DNA of 37,708 bases from Planctomycetota bacterium. Its GTDB lineage: Bacteria; Planctomycetota; JAJSAM01; JAJVHW01. Where the stretch lies: positions 1 to 37,708 of the forward strand of contig JAIOPE010000041.1 of assembly GCA_021414065.1 (NCBI GenBank), in the 5' to 3' direction. Below, piece after piece: positions 24,274-33,091 of the stretch; positions within the stretch are counted from its first letter, which is position 1, and each line of letters begins with the position of its first letter. The position numbers and the translations under genes were made by a program. Under the pieces are notes generated by a model that had not been told where the DNA came from, ran no database searches, and was given only the letters and a program-made list of their open reading frames with translations.

Positions 24274-27200
24274 CAGACCCGTCCTCCGGGGGCGGCCGGG
24301 TCGCCCCGCGACTCTGGTTCGCGGGGCTCCGGCTCGCGGGGCTTGTCCTTCGGCGTGCCGGATCCGAGGATCGAGACGTTCACCTGGGGGCTCCGCAGCG
24401 TCCCTCCGACGTGGATCGGAAGCGACGCGAGCGGCACACCCCAGAACGCCGAGAGATCGATGTTCAGCGCGCCGTCGAACCCGATCCAGCCCGTCGAGTC
24501 GTAGAGTTTCAAGATCGGCCCGCGCACGACGAAGCTGCGGATGTCGAGCGTGGCGCCGCGGATCGTTCCGTGAAGCGCGGCGTCGGTCAGGTCGCCCGCG
24601 CCGGGGATCACGTTGAGGACCGCGGAGACGAGCGGGAACTTCACGAGCGCACCCTCGCGGACGTTCAGCTCGAAGGTGCCCCGGAGGTCCTCGGACCGGC
24701 CCGAGGCGTTGTTGAAACTCGCGTCGCCGTCCATCACGCCGCGGACGTCGCCGCGCGAGCCGACGACCTTGGCCAGATCGGCGCCGCGCAGATGCAGTTG
24801 GCCGGAGTAGGCGACGTCCTTCGTGCCGGGCCCGAGCGCCGCGGTCAGCCTGCCGCCGGAGAACCCCGCCTCGGCCGTGACGCGGGCGCCGTCCGGGGCC
24901 GACGTCGCCTGGATCTTGGCGTCGGTCAGCGTGAAACCGGAGACGACGAGTCGCGCCCCGATCGTGCTCGCCCCGACCGACAGGCCCGTGTCGTCGATCC
25001 GCCCGTCGAGGGCGACCTCGCCGGTGAACTCTTCGACCTGCAGGCCCGGCCGCAGGCGGAAGCCCTCGGCGTGTCCGGCTGCGCTGAACGTGACGGGGAG
25101 TCCGGGCGGGAAGAGGAACGTGAGGTGCTCGACCTGCAACGCGCCGTCGGGAGCGAGCCCCGGCGGGGGCGCGGCGCGACGGGCACGCGGGCGGATCGCC
25201 AGTTCGCCCGAGAGGTCCAGCGCGTCGCGTGCCGGGTCGTAGGCGACTTCGAGACCGTTCCAGTGCAGGTTGCGGCCCGGGATCGCCTCGCGGATGCGGG
25301 CCACGGTGTCGGCGGGGAGCAGCGTGTCCACGTCTTCGGGGAAGCGCAGGCCCCGCAGGTCGGCGGACACGCCCAGGCGACCGGACGCGAGGTCGTAGTG
25401 GACGCGCTTCAGGTCGATGAGCGCGCCGCCGATCGACGCTGCGAGCCGCAGCGTCACCTCGCGGCCGTCGTAGTGGAGTTCGCCGTCTTCGTTGTCGAAC
25501 TCGAGGCCCAGCGGGACGAGCGGTCCGTGGATCTTCGTGAGCCACAGTTCGATCGGCTGGGGGAGTGTCGAGGGCCGCACCGCGACCACCACGTCGGCGC
25601 GCGTACCGAGCGTCCCGATCTCGCCGACGGGCCGCAGTCGGTCCCAGAACGCTTCCGCAGGCTTCGCCAGGCGCGGGCCGAGCGCGCGGCGGAGCGGTTC
25701 GCCGAGCGGCACCTGGTCGGCCTCGATGCGGACGTCGGGCTCGATCGCGCCGGTCGCGAGACCGACGAGGCGCCCTTCGCCGCGAATGGGCACACCGAGC
25801 GCGCGCCCGGCGATGCCTGTGAGCCGAACCTCGTCACCGTCCACGAGTACAGAACCGGTCAGCGAGTCGGCGGCGAAGGGGACATCGCGGTAGCCCGTCA
25901 CCGACGCGCCCTCGAGCGCGATCGCCACGCGGTCGCGGCGACGGTCGGGATCGCCGGCGACATCCGCCCGCACCGTCATCGCGCCGCGCGCACCGAGATC
26001 CGTGAGGAGGTGCTTCACCGAGTCGGGGATGAACTCGGTGGAAGCGAGCACCGCGTCGCGCACCGCGCCGCCGATGTCGGCTGCGTGCACGGTGACGGAG
26101 AGGTCGTCGTCGGCGCCGGCGCGGTCGGTGTCGATGCGACCGCTCACGGTCACGTCGAGACCGTCGCCCTTCGCGTGTACGTCTTTCAGCACGACGCGTT
26201 CGGCCCGGTGGTCGCCCCGCGTCGGGGCGAGGACCAGGATCGTGCCGCGCACGTCCGAGAGCGTCGTCGGAAGCAACCGGGGGCGCAGCGACGCCCGACC
26301 GTCGAAGTTCAGCTCGATCTCGGTCGCGCCGCCGAAGGGGCCATCCTCGTGCGGGTCGCGGACCACGCGCACGACGATGCTCGCGGCGGATCCGGTCGGC
26401 TCCCAGCGGTCGAAGACGTGCTCGGCGCGGTCCTGGAAACCGGCGCGCAGGTCGGCGTCGAGGGGAACGTCCTTCGCGACGATGGTGATGTCCGGCAGTT
26501 CGTCGCCGGCGCGGTAGTCGAGGACGCCGTCGGCGTGGATCGTTGCGGGTCCGTGGCGTCCGCCGGCGCTGAACCTCAGGTGCGAGCCGTCGAACGAGAC
26601 CGTTCCCGAGGCGTCGTTCACCGCGTACGGGAAACCGTGGCGCTTGCCGTCGGCATCGAGGTATCCGTCGAAACTCACGTGGCCGGCGGTGATGTCGGCT
26701 GTCGCGAGGACCGAGGGCGAGGTGACGGGGCCGTGGAGCGAGAACCGACCGGCGATCGTGCCGCGGAGTCCGTACGCGTCGATCACGCGGCGGGCGGCCC
26801 AGGGAAGGCGGGGGAGCAGTGCGTCGTTCACGACGAGGGCGTCGAGCGCGAGGTCGGCATCCACCTGCGGCGTGCCTCCCGAGCCGAGTCCGGACAGTCT
26901 CGCCTGCTCGAATCGGGCCGTCGCTCCGAGGGCCGAGATCTCGAGGCCCGTGAGCACGACGGCTGCGTCCTTCAGCTCGGCCGCTCCGCCGGTGACGGTG
27001 ACGTCGAACGCCTCCGGCGTGCGCTCGCCGACGGTCGTTTCGTCCAATCGCACGGTCGCCTTCAGCCCGGTGAGCTGGACCTTCGCGCCGACCATCGCGT
27101 CGTGCGACGGGCCCCACGCGACGTCGGCGTGCGCTTCGATCGTTCCACGGCCCGCGACCGCCGCCGTCTCGGCGGCGCCGGGGAGACGAAGGCGCGCGAG

Positions 27201-27857
27201 GAGCGCCGGGCCGAGGACCACCGCCGGAAGGTCCACGCGCGCTGTGACCTCGTCGTCCGGCGAGATGAAAGCGCGCACCGTCAGCGGGCCGAGCTCCTTC
27301 GACGTGCCCGTGACGTCCACGCGCCAAGCGTCGCCGGTGGGCGTGAGCTTCGCCTCGACGGAGCTGAGCACGACCGGCCCGCCGGCGAGCATCTGCCCGT
27401 CGTCGTACAGGATCGTCGCCCCGGTGATCCGGACGTCCGGCGGTTCCACGCGCTTCGCGTCGTCCGAACGCGGGAGCTTCTCAAGCAGTGTCGCGACCGA
27501 CAGCGAGCCGTCCGCGAGTCGCCGCAGGCGAACGGTCGGATTCTCGAGCACGACGCCCGTCACCCGCGGGCCGTCGCCGAGAACGAAGAGCCCGAAGTCC
27601 GCGCGCAGCACGTCCACCAGCACGGCCGGCGGTCCGGCGGGATCGTTCGGGTCCCTGAGTTCCACGCCGTGCAGCACGAGTCCGTCGTGGAACGAGAACG
27701 CCGCGCTCTCCACGTGCGCCGGGCCCCGGATGATCCGGGAGAGGACGCTGCGCGTCAGTCGTCGCACGAAGGCGTCGCTGGTCACGACGCCGTATGCGGA
27801 ACCCACGCAGAGCGCGGCTCCGGTCACGAACACGGCGACGCGGTAGCGGAAGCGCAT
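24270..27857 (-). CDS. Large AsmA-like envelope protein
   Basis: A 1195-residue protein with one N-terminal membrane anchor (about 7-25, VAVFVTGAALCVGSAYGVV). It is followed by an almost unbroken beta-rich periplasmic region of repeats in the form GxxxADxxVxxVPL, as in AsmA/TamB/YhdP-type proteins. The C-terminus has the AsmA-like end (RGTFELNVREGALVKFPLVS ... VLNVIPGAGDLTDAALHG), with FVVRGPILKLYDSTGWIGFD and GTLRSPQVNVSILG. Such proteins form long hydrophobic grooves and are thought to carry phospholipids between inner and outer membranes. The last 20 residues are charged and low in complexity. Start ATG 27857. It leads the unit with manC and ruvX, overlapping manC by four bases. The family call is by pattern; the exact subfamily is open. 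Confidence 0.8.
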   Translation of the reverse strand: MRFRYRVAVFVTGAALCVGSAYGVVTSDAFVRRLTRSVLSRIIRGPAHVESAAFSFHDGLVLHGVELRDPNDPAGPPAVLVDVLRADFGLFVLGDGPRVTGVVLENPTVRLRRLADGSLSVATLLEKLPRSDDAKRVEPPDVRITGATILYDDGQMLAGGPVVLSSVEAKLTPTGDAWRVDVTGTSKELGPLTVRAFISPDDEVTARVDLPAVVLGPALLARLRLPGAAETAAVAGRGTIEAHADVAWGPSHDAMVGAKVQLTGLKATVRLDETTVGERTPEAFDVTVTGGAAELKDAAVVLTGLEISALGATARFEQARLSGLGSGGTPQVDADLALDALVVNDALLPRLPWAARRVIDAYGLRGTIAGRFSLHGPVTSPSVLATADITAGHVSFDGYLDADGKRHGFPYAVNDASGTVSFDGSHLRFSAGGRHGPATIHADGVLDYRAGDELPDITIVAKDVPLDADLRAGFQDRAEHVFDRWEPTGSAASIVVRVVRDPHEDGPFGGATEIELNFDGRASLRPRLLPTTLSDVRGTILVLAPTRGDHRAERVVLKDVHAKGDGLDVTVSGRIDTDRAGADDDLSVTVHAADIGGAVRDAVLASTEFIPDSVKHLLTDLGARGAMTVRADVAGDPDRRRDRVAIALEGASVTGYRDVPFAADSLTGSVLVDGDEVRLTGIAGRALGVPIRGEGRLVGLATGAIEPDVRIEADQVPLGEPLRRALGPRLAKPAEAFWDRLRPVGEIGTLGTRADVVVAVRPSTLPQPIELWLTKIHGPLVPLGLEFDNEDGELHYDGREVTLRLAASIGGALIDLKRVHYDLASGRLGVSADLRGLRFPEDVDTLLPADTVARIREAIPGRNLHWNGLEVAYDPARDALDLSGELAIRPRARRAAPPPGLAPDGALQVEHLTFLFPPGLPVTFSAAGHAEGFRLRPGLQVEEFTGEVALDGRIDDTGLSVGASTIGARLVVSGFTLTDAKIQATSAPDGARVTAEAGFSGGRLTAALGPGTKDVAYSGQLHLRGADLAKVVGSRGDVRGVMDGDASFNNASGRSEDLRGTFELNVREGALVKFPLVSAVLNVIPGAGDLTDAALHGTIRGATLDIRSFVVRGPILKLYDSTGWIGFDGALNIDLSAFWGVPLASLPIHVGGTLRSPQVNVSILGSGTPKDKPREPEPREPESRGDPAAPGGRVW

Positions 27858-27955
27858 TTTTGCTCGTGGGAACGTACGCGGCGGGGGTGGACGCGGGGTA
27901 GGAAGTACGGAGATGAAACGGCCGCGCTGCGCCGCTTCCGGAGGAGGACTACGAC

Positions 27956-28474
27956 GTGCCGACTGAAGCCGACTGGGTGGAGACGATCAGGCAGGCCGTC
28001 CGCGCTGCCGGTGGCCGAACCGGCGAGAGCGAAGTCGCCCTGGCGGACCGGGCTCTCGCCGAGCACCCGACGTCGGCGCGCCTCTGGAACGTCCGGGGCG
28101 ACGTCATTCAACTGCTCGACGACGACCCGACCGCACTCGGGCTGGCGCCCGACGAGGCGCTGCGGTGCTACGAGCGGGCGGTGGCCGAGGCGCCCGACGA
28201 CTTCGAGGCGTACGAATCGATCGGCTTCTACCGGGCCGAGTTCGACGACGACGCGGAGGCTGCCGAGGAACCGCTCCGCCGGGCGCTCGCGCTCGGGGCC
28301 GGTGCCGCCGCCTGCGCGGGGCTCGCGCAGGTGCTTGCGGAGCTCGGGCGTGCCGACGAAGCGAAGGCGCTCATCGACCCCGCGACCTGTCCCCACGCCG
28401 GTTCGACCGAGGTCGAGGAGGTCCGTGCCGAGATCGAGTCCGGCGCGTGGGAGCCGGACGACACGCCCGAGTGA
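27956..28474 (+). CDS. Small cytosolic TPR protein
   Basis: A 172-residue acidic protein without signal peptide or membrane segment. About three TPR-like helix pairs are visible (ARLWNVRGDVIQLLDDDPTA, ALRCYERAVAEAPDDFEAYE, AACAGLAQVLAELGRADEAK). GTG 27956 is the start, since GAGGAGG at 27941-27947 gives a very strong ribosome-binding site eight bases upstream. It is divergent from the AsmA-like gene, and the 98 bases between them must hold both promoters. It converges on alr with the palindromic element at 28488-28574 between. A protein-binding role is expected; the partner is unknown. Confidence 0.75.
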   Translation: MPTEADWVETIRQAVRAAGGRTGESEVALADRALAEHPTSARLWNVRGDVIQLLDDDPTALGLAPDEALRCYERAVAEAPDDFEAYESIGFYRAEFDDDAEAAEEPLRRALALGAGAAACAGLAQVLAELGRADEAKALIDPATCPHAGSTEVEEVRAEIESGAWEPDDTPE

Positions 28475-28487
28475 GCAGCGCTCGAAC

Positions 28488-28574
28488 GGGGACGCTGTTC
28501 ACTTTCACTTTCCCACGGCGCGCGTCGCTCGTCTCCACGCGCGTCCAAGGAAAGTGAAACTGAACAACGTCCCC
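28488..28574. repeat. REPIN-like imperfect palindrome (87 bp)
   Basis: Two 26-base arms (28488-28513 and 28549-28574) are inverted repeats matching at 24 of 26 positions. The left arm begins GGGGACGCTGTTCA and ends CTTTCACTTTCC; the right arm ends ACAACGTCCCC. The 35-base centre holds a second inverted pair, CGCGCGT / ACGCGCG. This layout (two REP units in opposite orientation around a spacer, between convergent genes) is that of REPIN/BIME elements mobilised by RAYT transposases. No RAYT gene is in the window. It may also end transcription of both flanking genes. Confidence 0.75.
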
Positions 28575-28596
28575 TTCCCCCACGTCTCGCCGCGGC

Positions 28597-29844
28597 TCAG
28601 ATGAACCGGCGCGCTACGCGTCGACCGAGCCGCGTCGTGATCTCGTACGGGATCGTGCCGATCGTACGCGCCAGGTCTTCCGTGCGGATCCGGCGCTTGC
28701 CGGACTCGCCGATGATCGTGACTTCGTCTCCGACGGTCGTGCCTTCGATCTCCGTGACGTCCACCGTCGTGTAGTCCATCGAGACGGAGCCCACGATCGG
28801 GGCGCGCTCGCCTCGGATCAGCACGTACGATCGGTTGCTGAGCGCGTAGGGCAGGCCGTCGCTGTATCCCGCGGCGATGACGGCGAGTCGCGTCGGTCGC
28901 GGCGTCACGTACGTTCGGTTGTAGCCAACGGGCGTTTCGGCAACGACGTCCTTCATGTAGACGATCTGCGTGCGAAGGGAGAGGACCGGCTGCAGCGGGC
29001 TGGCGCCGACGGGCAGGTTGCCGGGGTCCATGCCGTACAGAGCGAGTCCGGTGCGGACCATCGTGAAGTGCGTGCGGAGCGTGGAGAAGACGGCCGCGGA
29101 GTTGCTCGCGTGGACCAACGGAAGCGCGATGCCGTCGGCGCGGATCTCCTCGTGGAGTCGCACGAACGTCGTGAGTTGGTCGGCCGTGTGGAACGGCACC
29201 GGCGACGCCGCGCTTCCGTAGTGCGTGCAGAGTCCCTCGAACGACAGGTGCGGGTTCGACGCGATCGACCGGGCGAGTGTGCGGGCGATCTGCGGCGTCA
29301 CGCCGAGGCGCCCCATGCCCGTGTCGATCTTCAGGTGGACGCGGGCACGTAGTCCGAGTGCGCGAGCCACGTCGGCCAGCATCGCGGCGCGTTCCTTCGA
29401 GTGGATCACCGTCGCGATGTCGTTCCGGACGACCGCCTCCATCTCGCCCGGCACGATCGCACCGAGGATGAGGAGCGGCGAGCCGACCGCGGCGTCGCGG
29501 AGTTCGAGCGCTTCGCTCGAGTCGCCGACGCCGATCATGTCGATCCCGACGCGCTCCAGGTGACGCGCGACGCCGATCGCTCCGTGGCCGTAGGCGTCGG
29601 CCTTGAGCACGGCGAGCACCTTCATGTCCGACGGGATGCGCGACCGGATCACGCCGAGGTTGTGCGTCAGCGCCGACGTGCTGATGTCGGCCCACGCGCG
29701 CGAGCGGCAGTCGAGCCCGGCGAGGTCGAAGTCGTCGGCAGCCTGCTGCGCGTCGGGAAGGGGGGACGCGGCGGAGTCGTCCGGTGGCGAGTCGTCCGGG
29801 CGGGGTTCGTCCGGACGCGGATCTTCGGGTGTCGGGTCATCCAT
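28597..29844 (-). CDS. alr: Alanine racemase
   Basis: A 415-residue PLP-dependent fold-III enzyme that makes D-alanine for peptidoglycan. The PLP lysine is K81 (VLAVLKADAYGHG), the catalytic tyrosine of the second active-site half is Y308 (ETPVGYNRTYV), R179 lies in DTGMGRLG, and the C-terminal beta domain contains GSVSMDYTTVDVT. The family core starts near residue 48; before it lies an unusual Pro/Asp-rich, low-complexity extension (about 46 residues). The start ATG 29844 lies within the 3' end of tsaB (8-bp overlap), the last coupled junction of the operon. A later start is unlikely because no other ATG or GTG lies near residue 48. Confidence 0.94.
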   Translation of the reverse strand: MDDPTPEDPRPDEPRPDDSPPDDSAASPLPDAQQAADDFDLAGLDCRSRAWADISTSALTHNLGVIRSRIPSDMKVLAVLKADAYGHGAIGVARHLERVGIDMIGVGDSSEALELRDAAVGSPLLILGAIVPGEMEAVVRNDIATVIHSKERAAMLADVARALGLRARVHLKIDTGMGRLGVTPQIARTLARSIASNPHLSFEGLCTHYGSAASPVPFHTADQLTTFVRLHEEIRADGIALPLVHASNSAAVFSTLRTHFTMVRTGLALYGMDPGNLPVGASPLQPVLSLRTQIVYMKDVVAETPVGYNRTYVTPRPTRLAVIAAGYSDGLPYALSNRSYVLIRGERAPIVGSVSMDYTTVDVTEIEGTTVGDEVTIIGESGKRRIRTEDLARTIGTIPYEITTRLGRRVARRFI

Positions 29845-30538
29845 GCTGGGCCTCCCGTCGGATCTCGGCTTCGGTGCGTCGGAGGTAGAGCGGCACGATC
29901 TGCTCGATCGGGTCGCGCTCGCCGCGGTCGTCGCGGTCCATGGCGATGCGTGCCACGCAGACGGCGTCGGCGCTGCCAGGGTGCTCGTCGGCTGCGCGTC
30001 CCGCGAACGCCGCGGCGTACGGCGCGACGCCGTCGCCGACGAGTCGGACGTGCGCCGGCAGCCGTGCCGCGGCCTGTTCCGGCGGGAGCAGTTCGGGGCC
30101 TTCGTAACGGACCCACGCGCGCCCGTCGTTCCGGTAGAGCGCGAGGTACACGGCTTTCACCTTCGCGTCGAGGATCACGGCCAGGAAGCGGTCGTCGATG
30201 TCCGTCGCCGCGGCCCATGCGTCGCAGCTCGGGACGCCGAGCAGGCGGGCACCGGTGGCGTAGGCGAACGCTCGCGCGGCGGTGATCCCGACGCGGAGGC
30301 CGGTGTAGCTGCCGGGACCGGTGCCGACGGCGACGAGGCCGATGTCGCGCGGCGTGAGCGAAGCTCCCTTCAGTGCGCGCTCCATCGCGGGGAAGAGGTC
30401 CACGCCGTGGCGCATGCCGTCGCCCAGCGTCTCACGGGAGAGTACGGCGTGTGCGGGGGCGCCGTGCCCCGCCTCGCTGTGGCGCAGGACCGCGACGCTT
30501 CCCACGGGACCGCTCGTGTCGAGAGCAAGCGTGATCAT
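29837..30538 (-). CDS. tsaB: tRNA t6A biosynthesis protein TsaB
   Basis: A 233-residue ASKHA-fold protein. ITLALDTSGPVGSVAVL is the phosphate-1-like motif; VAVGTGPGSYTGLRVGITAA and RAFAYATGARLLGVPS are the hallmark TsaB segments. It partners TsaD and TsaE in adding threonylcarbamoyl to A37 of ANN-decoding tRNAs, and is itself a non-catalytic scaffold. The start ATG 30538 overlaps the glmM stop by four bases (ATGA). Membership of this envelope operon is unusual for tsaB and may simply secure co-expression with growth genes. Confidence 0.92.
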   Translation of the reverse strand: MITLALDTSGPVGSVAVLRHSEAGHGAPAHAVLSRETLGDGMRHGVDLFPAMERALKGASLTPRDIGLVAVGTGPGSYTGLRVGITAARAFAYATGARLLGVPSCDAWAAATDIDDRFLAVILDAKVKAVYLALYRNDGRAWVRYEGPELLPPEQAAARLPAHVRLVGDGVAPYAAAFAGRAADEHPGSADAVCVARIAMDRDDRGERDPIEQIVPLYLRRTEAEIRREAQHG

Positions 30539-31920
30539 CGGGCACCCACTTCCTCGCGCAGTGCGGCGACGACGGGCGTCAGCCACGCCTTCAGCGCCGA
30601 CTTCGTGCGCGCCTCCACCATCACGCGGATCTTCGGCTCCGTGCCGCTGTACCTGACGACGATCCGCCCGGCGCCCGCAAGCGCGGTCTCCGCAGCCGTG
30701 ATCGCAGCCGACGTCTTCGGCAGGTCGGCGAGCGGGGTCTTCCGTTCGACCACGAGCGACGCGATCTCGAGCGGCCACGCGCGGTAGCCGCCCGGCGCAG
30801 CCGACGCGGCGATCTTCTCCTTCGCGAGGATGCGGAGGTACAGCAGCGCCGCGCGGAGTCCGTCGCCCGTGAGGAGTCCGTCGCGGGGGACGAGCAAGTG
30901 CCCCGACGGCTCGCCGCCGAGACCGAACCCGCGCTTCGTCATTTCGGCCACGATGTGCTTGTCGCCGACGGCCGTGCGGACGAGCGACAGCCCCTGCGCC
31001 GCGAGCAGTGCCTCGAGCGCACCGTTGGTCATCGAGGTGCCGACGACGACGCCGCCGGGCAGGCGCCCCGCTGCGTGGAGGCGCGGCGCGAGCGCGGAGA
31101 GCACGGCGTCGCCGTCGAGCAGGCGACCGGCTTCGTCGCAGAGTTGGAGACGATCGGCGTCGCCGTCGAACGCGATGCCCAGGTCGGCGCCGCGGGCGCG
31201 GACCTCGCGGCGCATCTTCGCAGTGTGGAGCGCGCCGCAGTTCTCGTTGATGTTGCAGCCGTCGGGCGTGTCGTGGAGCGGAGTCACGGTCGCGCCGAGG
31301 CGGCGGAGTACCTCGGTGGCGATGCCGCTCTGCGCGCCGTTCGCAGCGTCCACGACGACGCGCACGCCGCGGAGTCGCAGGCCGCGGAACTCCGCAGCGA
31401 GTTCGCGCTCGTACCGTTCGCACGCGCCGGGCATGGCAACCGGCGCGGCGAACGCCTCCGGCGAAGGCCCGTCGGGGGCGTCCGAGGCGAGATATGCGGC
31501 CTCGATCGCGTGCTCCTCGTCTTCCGCGAGCTTCATGCCGTCGGCGCCGAGGAGCTTCACTCCGTTGTCGGGCCACGGGTTGTGCGACGCGGAGACCACG
31601 ATACCGACGTCGAACTCGCACTTGCGCGTGAGCATCGCCACCGCGGGCGTCGGGAGCACGCCGCCGTCGTGGACTTCGACGCCTCCGGCGAGGAGCCCGG
31701 ACATCACGGCCGCGGCGACGCCGGGGCCGGACTGGCGGGTGTCACGTCCGATCAGGGCGCGAACAGGTTCCGCGCGGCGGCCGCGCGCAGGTCTCGACGC
31801 GGCGCGCGCTGTCTCGACGGCGGCAACCGCGAGGCCCAACCGAGCGAGCGCGGGCGGCGAAAGCGGGCCGCGCCCGGCGGGGCCGCGGACACCGTCGGTG
31901 CCGAAAAGGCGAAGATCCAT
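30535..31920 (-). CDS. glmM: Phosphoglucosamine mutase
   Basis: A 461-residue alpha-D-phosphohexomutase that converts glucosamine-6-phosphate to glucosamine-1-phosphate for UDP-GlcNAc. It begins LRLFGTDGVRG, the typical GlmM start. The phosphoserine loop is VSASHNP (S112), the metal loop DGDADR (252-257), the sugar loop GGEPSGH, and the phosphate-binding end RYSGTEPKIRVMVEA. All four catalytic elements are intact. It lies 79 bases behind ybbR and overlaps tsaB. The neighbourhood cdaA-ybbR-glmM is the arrangement known from Firmicutes, where GlmM binds and inhibits the c-di-AMP synthase, so the same contact is likely here. Confidence 0.95.
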   Translation of the reverse strand: MDLRLFGTDGVRGPAGRGPLSPPALARLGLAVAAVETARAASRPARGRRAEPVRALIGRDTRQSGPGVAAAVMSGLLAGGVEVHDGGVLPTPAVAMLTRKCEFDVGIVVSASHNPWPDNGVKLLGADGMKLAEDEEHAIEAAYLASDAPDGPSPEAFAAPVAMPGACERYERELAAEFRGLRLRGVRVVVDAANGAQSGIATEVLRRLGATVTPLHDTPDGCNINENCGALHTAKMRREVRARGADLGIAFDGDADRLQLCDEAGRLLDGDAVLSALAPRLHAAGRLPGGVVVGTSMTNGALEALLAAQGLSLVRTAVGDKHIVAEMTKRGFGLGGEPSGHLLVPRDGLLTGDGLRAALLYLRILAKEKIAASAAPGGYRAWPLEIASLVVERKTPLADLPKTSAAITAAETALAGAGRIVVRYSGTEPKIRVMVEARTKSALKAWLTPVVAALREEVGAR

Positions 31921-31999
31921 CGTGTCGGCGCTGACGAACGGCAGAGTCCGGTCGGGGGTTCGCGGAGACTACAGCGTCCGCGGCGTCGCTGTGTCGAAT

Positions 32000-33091
32000 T
32001 CAGCGCGAGACTTCGAGCGTCAGGGTCAGGTCGCCGTTCGCCAGCGCCACGCCGGGCGGAAGGTCCGACGCGTGGACGCGCACCTCGCCACGGCTTGCGC
32101 CTGCGGGGAGGTCGGCCGTGGTGACGTACACGCGCACCGGCAGCGCGGTCGCGCCCCCGGCGGGGGCGGAGCCAAGCGATGCGAGCGACCGCGGGTTTCC
32201 GCGGAGGGCCAGGTTCACCTTCGGCGGGTCGCCCGCCACGAACCAGGGCTTCTGCGGGTCCATGACGGTCACGCTGCGGGCGAACGCACCGCTGTCGGTG
32301 CCCGACGCGCCGCCCGGGGCTCCGCTGCCTCCGACGGGCGCCGCGTCGAACACGTCGAGTCGCAGCGTCACCGTGATCTCGGCGTTGCGGACGAGGTCGG
32401 CCGTCACCTCCAGGCGCGTCGGCTCCGCGATGGTCAGGCGCTCCGTCGGTGTGTCGATCACGCTCAGCGGCAGCGTCACGGTGGTGCGCGGCGCGTCGCC
32501 CATCGCTTCGACGAACCGGCGGAGCTGATCCCGATCCACGCCGGTCTTGAGCACGAGGAGCCCGCCGAGTTGGTCGGTCGGAGCGCGCACGACCGCCTTC
32601 TGCGGCCAGCGGCGGCGCTCGACCTGCACTCCGAGATCCTCGATGCCGGGGAACTCGGGCGGCGCGAGCGGCACGTCGCGGCGCTCGACGCGCCACAGAC
32701 GGACCTGCACCGGGTCCGGCTCCACTTCGATCACGCGGACGGTCCCGGGCCGGATCGGCTCGGGGACGAGGATGTCCTCCGCCGTGAAGACCTTGGTGCC
32801 CGAATGCTGGTCCGCCGTCAGGTCGTCCGCGCGGACGGGAAGCACGAGAGCCCGGTCGGTGTTCTCGAACAGGTCGAGCTCGTGGCGCGGCCCCTTCAGC
32901 TTGACGGAAACACGCGGCACGAGCGATTCGCCCTCGATGCCGCTGCCCGCGGCCGCGATGACCACCACGCGCGGGCGTGCCTCACGCACCTCGTCGAGGT
33001 CTTCGCGCACGGCGAACCAGAGCCCCCACGCAAGGAGCAGTGCGAGCAGTTTCACGCCCGCGTTTCCGACGAACGTGCGTTCGACGCTCAT
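32000..33091 (-). CDS. ybbR: YbbR-domain membrane protein (CdaR-like)
   Basis: A 363-residue protein with one N-terminal membrane segment (VKLLALLLAWGLWFAVRE, about residues 13-30). Extracytoplasmic YbbR-type beta repeats follow (VSVKLKGPRHELDLFENTDR ... VLPVRADDL, VRLWRVERRDVPLAPPEFPG, VRAPTDQLGGL). The C-terminal part has a Gly/Ala-rich insertion (about 253-268) before another beta domain. In Gram-positive bacteria the YbbR protein CdaR is encoded with the diadenylate cyclase CdaA and regulates it across the membrane. The start ATG 33091 overlaps the cdaA stop by four bases (ATGA), so coupled synthesis with CdaA is expected. Confidence 0.88.
   Translation of the reverse strand: MSVERTFVGNAGVKLLALLLAWGLWFAVREDLDEVREARPRVVVIAAAGSGIEGESLVPRVSVKLKGPRHELDLFENTDRALVLPVRADDLTADQHSGTKVFTAEDILVPEPIRPGTVRVIEVEPDPVQVRLWRVERRDVPLAPPEFPGIEDLGVQVERRRWPQKAVVRAPTDQLGGLLVLKTGVDRDQLRRFVEAMGDAPRTTVTLPLSVIDTPTERLTIAEPTRLEVTADLVRNAEITVTLRLDVFDAAPVGGSGAPGGASGTDSGAFARSVTVMDPQKPWFVAGDPPKVNLALRGNPRSLASLGSAPAGGATALPVRVYVTTADLPAGASRGEVRVHASDLPPGVALANGDLTLTLEVSR

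Noticed and set aside
24411..28604. A 1397-codon open frame on the plus strand opposite the AsmA-like gene
   Set aside because: Its translation is Arg/Glu/Asp/His-rich with no domain, as expected for the antisense of a GC3-biased gene; the minus strand has a membrane anchor and AsmA repeats.
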